This document shows positions 1-5,308 of a stretch of 7,662 nt of DNA, in pieces (the first letter of the stretch is position 1; each line of letters starts with the position of its first letter). Origin of the DNA: Verrucomicrobiales bacterium (GTDB taxonomy: Bacteria > Verrucomicrobiota > Verrucomicrobiia > Verrucomicrobiales > V1-33); the NCBI GenBank assembly GCA_023253495.1, contig JALRGF010000728.1:1-7662 (forward strand), written 5' to 3'. The notes beneath the pieces are model-generated. The model did not search any database, had not been told where the DNA came from, and saw only the letters and a list, made by a program, of their open reading frames with translations. Position numbers and translations under genes: made by a program.

Positions 1-1
1 G

Positions 2-742
2 GGGACCGGGTGCGGGGCGTTCAACGATGAATTCCGCAATGCGGTCAAGGGGTCGCCGGACGGGGACGGGCCGGGATTCATCCAGCGCGGTTGGGAGACC
101 GACGGGGTGACCGCCGGGCTGCTCGGCCAGCCCGGGTGGGGGGTCGATCCGGGCCAGGTGATCCAGTATCTGACCTGTCATGACAATTTGTGTCTGTATG
201 ACAAGCTGGCGGTGTCGCGGCCGGAGGCGGACGATGCCGGGCGCGAGCGGATGGCGCGGCTCGGGTACACGCTGCTGTTGTTGGCGCAGGGGGTGCCGTT
301 CCTGCATGGGGGCGACGAATTTTTCCGGACCAAGGGCGGCGACCCTAATAGTTATCGATCGCCGGACGCGGTGAACCGGATCGACTGGCGGCGGAAGGCC
401 GAGTTCGGCGGGTTGAATGCGCAGGTGCGGGCGCTGGTGGCGTTGCGGCGGGCGCATCCGGTGTTCCGGTTGCGGACGGCGGCGGAGGTGGCGAGGCGCT
501 GCCGGGTGCACCATCATCCGTGGTGGGACACCATTGTGCTGGAATATGACGGGGAGGGGTTGGCCGGAGAAACCTGGCGGCGCGCGCTCCTGCTGGTCAA
601 CGGCTCGCCGGACACCGACTGCGTCTTTGACCTGCCGGACGGCTCCTGGGAGCTGGTGGTTGGCGGGGAGGCGCCGCAGCACGGGCGCGCCGCGGTGCCG
701 CATCAGTCGGCCGTTCTGCTGGCGGAACCCGGCGGCGGCTGA
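2..742 (+). CDS. pulA: Type I pullulanase (GH13 alpha-glucan debranching enzyme), C-terminal part
   Basis: The frame is open from the window edge to TGA at 740-742, giving 246 residues; the N-terminus and most of the barrel lie outside. Pullulanases hydrolyse alpha-1,6 branch links in pullulan, glycogen and starch-derived dextrins. Seen here: GAFNDEFRNAVKG near residues 5-17, typical of the late GH13 barrel in type I pullulanases; LTCHDN at residues 57-62, GH13 conserved region IV, whose Asp61 would be the transition-state stabiliser; then VPFLHGGDEFFRTK and NSYRSPDAVNRIDW, a signature pair separating pullulanases from other GH13 enzymes. The last 80 or so residues are probably the beta-sandwich C-domain. 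The nucleophile and acid/base residues are upstream and cannot be checked. A cytoplasmic or exported location cannot be decided without the N-terminus. The family call is firm; the symbol is the usual one for it. A related GH13 isoamylase or glycogen-debranching type is less likely because of the NSYxSPD-x-x-NxIDW stretch. Confidence 0.93.
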   Translation, partial: GTGCGAFNDEFRNAVKGSPDGDGPGFIQRGWETDGVTAGLLGQPGWGVDPGQVIQYLTCHDNLCLYDKLAVSRPEADDAGRERMARLGYTLLLLAQGVPFLHGGDEFFRTKGGDPNSYRSPDAVNRIDWRRKAEFGGLNAQVRALVALRRAHPVFRLRTAAEVARRCRVHHHPWWDTIVLEYDGEGLAGETWRRALLLVNGSPDTDCVFDLPDGSWELVVGGEAPQHGRAAVPHQSAVLLAEPGGG

Positions 743-771
743 TTCCCGAAGCGCCCGGGTGCAGGGGGAAT
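742..771 (+). terminator. Possible hairpin at the end of the pullulanase gene
   Basis: ATTCCC at 742-747 pairs perfectly with GGGAAT at 766-771. Inside it, GCGC at 751-754 can pair with GTGC at 759-762 (one G-U) around a CCGG loop. The outer stem begins on the last base of the stop codon. No U-tract follows, so it is not a canonical intrinsic terminator; it may be a transcript 3' end stabiliser or chance. Seen by hand pairing only. Confidence 0.3.
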
Positions 772-831
772 GGGGTGCCTGGTGCCGGCGGGCGGGCTGG
801 GCGTCGGTGAGGGAAACGACGGGAAAAGCCG

Positions 832-867
832 GTGGCAACGGCTGCTGGCGGGCAACGGTCGTTGCAC
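832..867 (+). promoter_or_regulatory. Leader with two mutually exclusive hairpins
   Basis: GGCAACGG occurs twice (834-841 approximately, and 851-858). Both copies can pair with the same GTTGC at 861-865. The first pairing gives GTGGCAACG (832-840) with CGTTGCAC (860-867), with one bulged G. The second gives GCAAC (852-856) with GTTGC (861-865) around a four-base loop. The structure lies 36 bases before the start codon at 904. The switch-like geometry is seen in the sequence; a regulatory role is inference. Confidence 0.25.
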
Positions 868-903
868 GTCACGGCATCCCGGCGTACCCATGTCCATCGC
901 TTC

Positions 904-1425
904 ATGAAACTGACGTCCGAGCAGAAAGAATCCGTGGCCGCGTGGGTGGCCGCGGGAGCCACGCTGAATGAAATCCAGGACCGCCTGAAAACGGAACTCG
1001 GCGTGGTGCTGACGTTCATGGACACGCGGTTTCTGCTCTCGGACCTCGGTCTGTCCTTGAAGCCACCGGCCGGGGAGGCGGACGAGGCGGAGGCGGTGGC
1101 GGACACGGCGGGCGTGGTGGAGCCGGATGACGGGTTCACGGAGGAAGAATTTCCGGAGGGTGGTTTTGCGGACGACGGGGCGGCGGCGGGGCCGACCGAG
1201 CCGGGTCCGGGAGCGGGTCCGGCGCGGGTGCTGGTGACGGTGGATGCGGTCACGCTGCCGGGCACCATGGTCAGCGGCAAAGTGACCTTCAGCGACGGCG
1301 TGAAGGGCGGGTGGTATCTCGATCAGATGGGTCAGCTCGGGCTGACCGGCATTGACCGCGGCTATCAACCGCCGGAGGCTGATGTGGTGGCTTTTCAGCG
1401 CGAGCTGCAGCGGGCGTTGCGCTGA
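904..1425 (+). CDS. Conserved hypothetical protein with helix-turn-helix-like N-terminus and acidic linker
   Basis: The product is 173 residues, without a signal peptide or membrane segment. Residues 1-52 (MKLTSEQKESVAAWVAAGAT onward) look like a compact helical domain, with a TLNEIQDRL helix that could be part of a helix-turn-helix. Residues 53-106 form a low-complexity linker rich in Asp, Glu, Gly, Pro and Ala. Residues 107-173 form a second conserved-looking block with LPGTMVSGKVTFSDG, GWYLDQMGQLGL and a C-terminal amphipathic helix VVAFQRELQRALR. I recall similar N- and C-terminal blocks in hypothetical proteins of Verrucomicrobiota, but no function is known to me. The ATG at 904 was chosen because the protein block begins there with MKLT; an in-frame GTG at 832 would add 24 residues of unlikely composition. 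No Shine-Dalgarno sequence is visible before 904. The gene stands alone, convergent with the next. A regulatory or assembly role is possible but unsupported. Confidence 0.8.
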   Translation: MKLTSEQKESVAAWVAAGATLNEIQDRLKTELGVVLTFMDTRFLLSDLGLSLKPPAGEADEAEAVADTAGVVEPDDGFTEEEFPEGGFADDGAAAGPTEPGPGAGPARVLVTVDAVTLPGTMVSGKVTFSDGVKGGWYLDQMGQLGLTGIDRGYQPPEADVVAFQRELQRALR

Positions 1426-1491
1426 AAGGGCGGGCCGGATGCCCGGGCTGCCGGAGGGCGCTGGGAGGAAGCGGCAATGGGAGGGCGGTGT

Positions 1492-1524
1492 GGCTGGCGC
1501 CGCGCGTCAGGGCCGGCGCCGGTT
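1492..1524. terminator. Possible bidirectional hairpin between convergent genes
   Basis: GGCTGGCGCC at 1492-1501 can pair with GGCGCCGGTT at 1515-1524, seven Watson-Crick pairs plus three G-T pairs, around a 13-base loop. It lies between the stops of the two convergent genes and touches the last base of the minus-strand gene's stop codon. Neither strand has a T-tract after it. The position fits a shared transcription end, but GC-rich sequence gives such stems by chance. Confidence 0.25.
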
Positions 1525-2633
1525 CAGGGGGCGGCGTGGGCGGCGTGCCAGGCGCGGTAGACTTTGGGGGAGATTTCGCTCGGTTTGATTTCGCTGCGGC
1601 CGCCCCAGAACACGTTGGTGTAGAGCACGTCAATCCCGGATTCAGCGAGGTGGGCGTCGATGGCCGCCTTGTGGGCGAGGACCCGGTCTTTTTCCTGGCC
1701 GTGGATGACACCCATGATATTGACGTTGGCGAAGCGGGGGCCGCCTTCGCGCCAGTAGCAGTGGGTCATGCAGGTGTGGCGGCCGACCTCGCCACCGGCT
1801 TTTTCCTCCTGCCCCGGGGGCACGGCCCAGTGGAAAAGACCGTTGAAGCGGGTGACGCGCTCACCGGTGGCCGAGGGTTTGACGTGTTCGAGGAACGTCG
1901 AGAACCGGCCGAGCAGTTTTTTTTCCTGGAGGCCGCGGGCGATCGATTCGAATTCCTCGCGGGTGACGCCGGCCTCGGCAGCGCGGGCCGACCAGACGTC
2001 GCGGCGGATTTCCTCCGGCGCGAGTTCCTCCTTGAGGGCGAGGACGACTTCCCATTCGCGCGGTGAGAGATCGACGGCGTCGGTGTGGATCATGCGGGCC
2101 GGCTCGTCGGCGCGGTCGCCGGGCTCGATCACCTTGCGGCGGACGTGGCCGACGCCGAGCGCGAAGATGCCCTTGGCGGGCAGGAGGAGGTAGTCATGGG
2201 CGCCGGTGAGGCGTTTGAGGGTTTCGGCGTGGTGGTCGAGCGATTCGCCGAGGGGGACCTTGAGGGTGGTCCAGAGCTTGTAATCCGAGCCGCTGACTTC
2301 GCGGTCGGTGGAGCGCGTGACGACATGCCCGCTGAACGGATCCTCGCGGAACATGTAATCGAAGGTGGCGTCCAGTGTGTCGGGATCGACTTTCCAGGCG
2401 ACGAGGGCGCCGTGGGCCAGCTTGGTGGAATTGAGCGTCTGGCGGACCCTCCGGATCACACCGGCCTCAAGCATGGCCCGGATGCGTTCGAGGACGAGAT
2501 CAAGGTCGAGGCCCGAGAGGCGGGCGATTTCCTGAAACGGCTCGCTGTGGAACCCCTGCAGACGGTCCTCGGAAACAGCAAGGATCCGCGCGTTGATCGG
2601 ATCGGTGTGGGCGGTCGGAATGGTGGTGGTCAT
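1524..2633 (-). CDS. Fused AhbA/AhbB-like siroheme decarboxylase (Lrp/AsnC-type fold)
   Basis: The product is 369 residues, about twice the length of a single AhbA or AhbB chain, with no signal peptide, so it should be cytoplasmic. AhbA/AhbB (and NirD/L/G/H relatives) remove two acetate carboxyls from siroheme to give didecarbosiroheme, en route to heme or heme d1. The N-terminal half (about 12-170) has a winged-helix-like start: EPFQEIARLSGL, then VLERIRAMLEAGVIRRV and LNSTKLAHGALVAWKV, the usual opening of this family, followed by YKLWTTLKVP (118-127) and LLLPAKGIFALGVG. The C-terminal half (about 185-369) repeats the plan: SPREWEVVLALKEEL, FNGLFHWAVP, THCYWR (290-295) and VNIMGVIHG. The V-[ST]-H-x-Y-x-R motif is intact only in the second half; the first has VTRSTDR (105-111), Arg replacing His. 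No other tetrapyrrole gene is in view. Automated pipelines may call it an AsnC-type regulator; a regulatory or heme-sensing role cannot be excluded. No Shine-Dalgarno sequence is obvious before ATG 2633. Confidence 0.8.
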   Translation of the reverse strand: MTTTIPTAHTDPINARILAVSEDRLQGFHSEPFQEIARLSGLDLDLVLERIRAMLEAGVIRRVRQTLNSTKLAHGALVAWKVDPDTLDATFDYMFREDPFSGHVVTRSTDREVSGSDYKLWTTLKVPLGESLDHHAETLKRLTGAHDYLLLPAKGIFALGVGHVRRKVIEPGDRADEPARMIHTDAVDLSPREWEVVLALKEELAPEEIRRDVWSARAAEAGVTREEFESIARGLQEKKLLGRFSTFLEHVKPSATGERVTRFNGLFHWAVPPGQEEKAGGEVGRHTCMTHCYWREGGPRFANVNIMGVIHGQEKDRVLAHKAAIDAHLAESGIDVLYTNVFWGGRSEIKPSEISPKVYRAWHAAHAAP

Positions 2634-2710
2634 GGGTCAGCGGCGACAAGCCGCACGTGTACCATGCCCGGAAAATCGCCGGTTTCCAGCGGCGCGTGGC
2701 TCCTGGCAAC

Positions 2711-2731
2711 TCCGGGAAGCGGACTCCCGGA
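2711..2731. repeat. Perfect 7-bp inverted repeat in intergenic gap
   Basis: TCCGGGA at 2711-2717 pairs exactly with TCCCGGA at 2725-2731 around a seven-base loop (AGCGGAC). It lies between the start of the AhbA/AhbB-like gene and the end of the hydrolase gene, both on the minus strand. It could end the hydrolase transcript or act in the leader of the downstream gene. There is no T-tract on either side. Confidence 0.35.
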
Positions 2732-2789
2732 AACGGGCACGGCGCCGGGCTCCGGGGGCCGGGCGCCTCGGATCCCGGTGGCGGCTGAA

Positions 2790-2804
2790 TGGCGCCGCGC
2801 GCCA
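2790..2804 (-). terminator. Tight hairpin just after the hydrolase stop codon
   Basis: TGGCGC at 2790-2795 pairs exactly with GCGCCA at 2799-2804 around a three-base loop. On the minus strand this begins five bases past the hydrolase stop (2810-2812). Position and stem suit a transcript end, but no U-tract follows, so intrinsic termination is doubtful. Confidence 0.3.
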
Positions 2805-2809
2805 GCGGA

Positions 2810-3649
2810 TCAATCCCGGGCGGCTCCGGCGCGGGCGCGGGCGATCGTGAAATCGACCAGTTCCCGGGATTTGAAGAACCCCTCGTAGAACGAATGCCCC
2901 TGACCCTTGAGGATGATCAGGGTGACGAGGTCACGAACTTCTTCCGCTTCGTAGTGGCGGACGAGTTCGGCGCCATTCGCCTCCAGCGGCACCACCGTGT
3001 CCTGATCTCCGGAAATGAGCAGGACAGGGAGTCGGGCGCGGGCGAGGCGGGCGAGGCGGGCCACCGGGTTGAGTTCGGGAAGCCGCGCTTCGAGTTCGGC
3101 CGGGGACAGGCCATAGGCAGGAGCGGCGGTTTCAAGATTCGGATAGCTGCGCAGGTCGAAGACCGGGTAAATGCCGGCCAGGCCGGCGACTTTTTCAGGG
3201 TGGGCCAGCGCCCAGCTTGAGACCCAGAGACCGCCGCGGCTGCGACCGAGCAGGCACGGCCTGGCGGCAAATCCATGTTTCGAAACCAGTTCGTCGTGCA
3301 GAGCGGCAAACGCCCGGTGCGTGCGCTCCGGGGCGCCGTAGGCCTCCCCGATGTCGACTCCGGCCACCGCGATGCCGGCGTCCAGAAACTGTTCATGCAT
3401 CCAGCGCTCGGCTTCATCGGGGTAGGCCGGCAGCGTGGGGGCATACAGCACCCACGGCTGCGGGGTGCTCCGTTTTTCCGGCGCCGGGAGCATCATGAAA
3501 GCAGGCCTCTCCGCCACCGTGAGGGCTTCCCGGGGCAGGTCGAGGGCGCCCGGGGCCTGGGCAAGCAGCCGGCCGCCGAGCGGGAGTGCCGGCCCCATCA
3601 CAAGCGCGAGAGCTACCGAAAGACGATGGATCAGAGAGAAAGAGCACAT
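2810..3649 (-). CDS. Secreted alpha/beta hydrolase, prolyl-oligopeptidase/esterase-like
   Basis: The product is 279 residues from the ATG at 3649. This start puts a clean signal peptide at the N-terminus: MCSFSLIHRL, then a hydrophobic stretch SVALALVMGPALPLG and a likely cleavage near LLAQA (residues 28-32). An in-frame ATG at 3697 would add 16 polar residues ahead of the signal and is less likely. The catalytic triad is readable: nucleophile elbow GRSRGG with Ser137, Asp217 in SGDQDTVVP, and His252 in KGQGHSF. VLYAPTLPAYPDEAERWMHE and AGIAVAGVDIGEAYG match a family of exported hydrolases I associate with Planctomycetes and Verrucomicrobia. The mature enzyme should act in the periplasm or outside. 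The substrate is unknown: an ester, perhaps on polysaccharide, or a peptide are possibilities. It is divergent from the Calx-beta gene. The fold is well supported; the reaction is not. Confidence 0.88.
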   Translation of the reverse strand: MCSFSLIHRLSVALALVMGPALPLGGRLLAQAPGALDLPREALTVAERPAFMMLPAPEKRSTPQPWVLYAPTLPAYPDEAERWMHEQFLDAGIAVAGVDIGEAYGAPERTHRAFAALHDELVSKHGFAARPCLLGRSRGGLWVSSWALAHPEKVAGLAGIYPVFDLRSYPNLETAAPAYGLSPAELEARLPELNPVARLARLARARLPVLLISGDQDTVVPLEANGAELVRHYEAEEVRDLVTLIILKGQGHSFYEGFFKSRELVDFTIARARAGAARD

Positions 3650-3661
3650 GGTAAAATTCGC

Positions 3662-3670
3662 ATCATAGCA
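3662..3670 (-). promoter_or_regulatory. Possible extended -10 promoter element for the hydrolase
   Basis: Read on the minus strand, positions 3670-3662 give TGCTATGAT, an extended -10 (TGn plus a five-of-six match to TATAAT). No good -35 lies 16-18 bases upstream, which extended -10 promoters can tolerate. Only 12 bases separate it from the ATG at 3649, so the transcript would have a leader of a few bases or none. Confidence 0.3.
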
Positions 3671-3790
3671 CACCCGCATGTGTCCGCTCACCGGCAAATC
3701 AAGGGGCTCGTCCGAACGTCAGAAGAGTACAGTAATTGTGCTTTTTATCATATCGCGATTTTTTGGGGCAGGTGTTTGTTTCCGGGACAG

Positions 3791-3816
3791 GTACCATGTG
3801 AGCAGTACCCTGTGAG
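3791..3816 (+). repeat. Two-copy direct repeat GTACC(A/C)TGTGAG
   Basis: GTACCATGTGAG at 3791-3802 is followed by GTACCCTGTGAG at 3805-3816, 11 of 12 bases identical with a 14-base period. The GTAC cores also let ACAGGTAC pair imperfectly with GTACCCTGT. It lies between two divergent promoters, a usual place for a regulator binding site. The binding protein is unknown. Confidence 0.6.
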
Positions 3817-4016
3817 TCGGGCCGGATGCGATATTCGGACGGGTCCGGCTGGCACTCCGGCGGCGCGGCCATCGGGTTTTCCCGTTCGACGTTGGGTCGG
3901 CTGAAAAAAAGTATCCGAAAGCCGGCGTCGGGCGTTAATGACTTGATATTTGTTTTGCTGACCATCCGCTGTCGCCACTGAGGGCGCCCTGCTGGGGGAT
4001 GGTTCCACTCATCACC

Positions 4017-4020
4017 GGAG
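4017..4020 (+). promoter_or_regulatory. Ribosome binding site of the Calx-beta gene
   Basis: GGAG at 4017-4020 lies five bases before ATG 4026. It favours this start over the in-frame ATG at 3999, which has no such site and would put nine extra residues before the signal peptide. Confidence 0.65.
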
Positions 4021-4025
4021 TTTCG

Positions 4026-5123
4026 ATGAAACGACATCATGTACCCAGCGGCTCTCATTGCGCCGCGGTCCCCTTTCTTCTCCTCGTTCTGCTGTTTTCT
4101 CAGAGTGTTCCGATCTGTTTCGGGCAGGATCGTGAGGATCCACCGACGGACCCGCCGGTTGATTGGCCGGCGCCTGTGATGTCTTTGGCGCTGGACTATC
4201 CGAAACTTGAGGTGCCTGAGAACCGCGCTTACATACCCCTTATTTTCAACGTGTTGGCGCCTTTGGGAGCGGAGGGTATGGTCACGGTCCGAGCGACTTT
4301 TGCCGGCGGCACGGCCACGCCCGGAGAAGATTTCAGCATGGAGACACCGGAGCGGGAAGTCCCCGCGGCCTACGGGTATGCCTGGGTTCAGATTCCCCTG
4401 ATACAGGACGAGATCAATGAAGGCCGGGAAACCGCGGTTTTCGATCTCTCGATTGTCGGCAGCACGGAACCCCCGGTGCGCATGGAGGTGACCATTCTGG
4501 ATGATCTGGAGACGGGAGAAGTGGGATTCGTCTCGCCACGGTTCTCTGCCAATGAAGCTTCGCCCCGGGGATTCGTTACCGTAAGGCTCTGGCGGACACT
4601 GAACTTCCGCAACGCGGCGAATGTCACCTTCCGGATCGAGGGAAAGCCGGAAGACGTGGTCACTCTCGGCGGGGAGGCGCGTCGGTCGGTCGCCTTCCAG
4701 CCCGGGGAATCTCAGATTTTCGTCAATATCCCGCTTACGGATAACGCATTTGCCGAGGGGACCCGTGATATTCCTCTGGTCATCGAGTCGAGTGACGACG
4801 GCGCCGGGATCATGCCGGGCTTCGGATCGACCACCCTGACTCTCGGCGACGATGAATCCACGCCCGAGGCGTCGCCCTTGTCGATCAGTGAGTACAGCGC
4901 CGAGGATGGAGAACGTGGTGCCGTCCTTTCCACCTCGGTGCCCCGGGGATTCCAGGTCCGTCTGGAGTTTTCGGACAACGGGCTGGAGGGGCCTTGGGAG
5001 CTGTACTGGATTTTTGAGGGTGCTGATACGGAGCGCACCGCTTTCAGCCGGTTCTCCGCCTCGACCATGCGGATGTTCCGAACCCGCCCGCCGGAACCGC
5101 TGGAATTGACCTTCCCCTGGTAG
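4026..5123 (+). CDS. Secreted protein with two Calx-beta domains
   Basis: The product is 365 residues. A signal peptide is clear: MKRHHVPSGSHCAAV, a hydrophobic core PFLLLVLLFSQSVPICFG, and probable cleavage near residue 33-34. A Pro/Asp-rich spacer (35-50) follows. The first Calx-beta-type domain spans about 52-161, with LEVPEN, TATPGEDF and a closing VTILDD. The second spans about 165-277, with FSANEASPRGFVTVRL, FQPGESQIFVNIPL and LTLGDDE. Calx-beta domains are calcium-binding beta-sandwiches found in sodium/calcium exchangers and in many bacterial surface or adhesive proteins. The last 85 residues end in RLEFSDNGLEGPWELYW and RMFRTRP, resembling a C-terminal module of Verrucomicrobia exported proteins. 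No PEP-CTERM, LPXTG or membrane anchor is seen. Third codon positions are more mixed than in the neighbours. The role is unknown; an extracellular calcium-dependent binding or structural protein is plausible. Confidence 0.85.
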   Translation: MKRHHVPSGSHCAAVPFLLLVLLFSQSVPICFGQDREDPPTDPPVDWPAPVMSLALDYPKLEVPENRAYIPLIFNVLAPLGAEGMVTVRATFAGGTATPGEDFSMETPEREVPAAYGYAWVQIPLIQDEINEGRETAVFDLSIVGSTEPPVRMEVTILDDLETGEVGFVSPRFSANEASPRGFVTVRLWRTLNFRNAANVTFRIEGKPEDVVTLGGEARRSVAFQPGESQIFVNIPLTDNAFAEGTRDIPLVIESSDDGAGIMPGFGSTTLTLGDDESTPEASPLSISEYSAEDGERGAVLSTSVPRGFQVRLEFSDNGLEGPWELYWIFEGADTERTAFSRFSASTMRMFRTRPPEPLELTFPW

Positions 5124-5237
5124 TTGCGTCCTCCTCTGCGCGTCCGGTTCTCCGAGTTTTTTCTGCTGTCGCCGGCGGGTCGTGGAGACCGTGGATGATG
5201 CTGGAGGGCGGGCTTATTCTTCTGCGGGGCGGGCGAG

Positions 5238-5271
5238 CAGGGCGGCCAGGGTGGTCAGGGCGGTCAGACGG
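5238..5271. repeat. 9-base tandem repeat, three copies and a partial fourth
   Basis: CAGGGCGGC (5238-5246), CAGGGTGGT (5247-5255) and CAGGGCGGT (5256-5264) run in tandem and are followed by CAGACGG (5265-5271). Read on the minus strand the unit encodes Thr-Ala-Leu-like triplets in an open frame that ends at a TAA near 5217 but has no start codon. It may be a small unstable repeat or the remnant of a lost gene end. Confidence 0.6.
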
Positions 5272-5299
5272 CTCGGGCGGGGATGGTCATTGATGCGGC

Positions 5300-5304
5300 G
5301 GGAG
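5300..5304 (+). promoter_or_regulatory. Ribosome binding site deciding the adaptor start
   Basis: GGGAG at 5300-5304 lies four bases before a GTG at 5309. The alternative ATG at 5333 has no purine-rich site in the right place. This supports GTG but does not settle it. Confidence 0.45.
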
Positions 5305-5308
5305 TCGC

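Larger units (their letters stand above)
3650..4025. other. Divergent intergenic region, 376 bases, comparatively AT-rich
   Basis: This gap separates the outward-facing hydrolase and Calx-beta genes, so promoters for both should lie here. It holds A/T runs unlike the surrounding genes (3742-3764 and 3904-3910), the palindrome ATCGCGAT at 3752-3759, a two-copy direct repeat at 3791-3816, and nested inverted pairs GTCCGAA/TTCGGAC (3710-3716 and 3834-3840) and ATATCGC/GCGATAT (3750-3756 and 3828-3834). I see no convincing gene; a 119-codon minus-strand open frame crossing 3699-4058 lacks any recognisable protein character. TTGATA at 3943-3948 has no matching -10 box. Confidence 0.6.

Noticed and set aside
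597..1368. Minus-strand open frames across the end of the pullulanase and the small hypothetical gene
   Set aside because: Composition is Arg/Pro/Ser-rich shadow sequence, and they overlap two plus-strand genes.
1488..2888. Long plus-strand open frames (1488-2066 and 2085-2888) opposite the AhbA/AhbB-like gene
   Set aside because: They are antisense frames kept open by high-GC codon bias; the minus strand has recognisable domains, the plus strand has none.
3850..3865. Sigma-54-like promoter (TGGCAC with a GC ten bases after the GG) upstream of the Calx-beta gene
   Set aside because: The -12 half is CGGCG rather than TTGCA, so only the GC of the -12 box matches; in GC-rich DNA this is expected by chance.
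3699..4058. 119-codon minus-strand open frame in the divergent gap
   Set aside because: No recognisable protein character, and it runs across the region expected to hold both promoters and the Calx-beta start.
5138..5162. Intrinsic terminator after the Calx-beta gene (T6 run at 5157-5162)
   Set aside because: Only a three-base-pair stem can be drawn before the T-run, too weak to call.
5192..5220. Promoter for the efflux operon (TGGATG and TATTCT, 17-base spacing)
   Set aside because: The -35 box matches only three of six bases; not enough to report as a feature.
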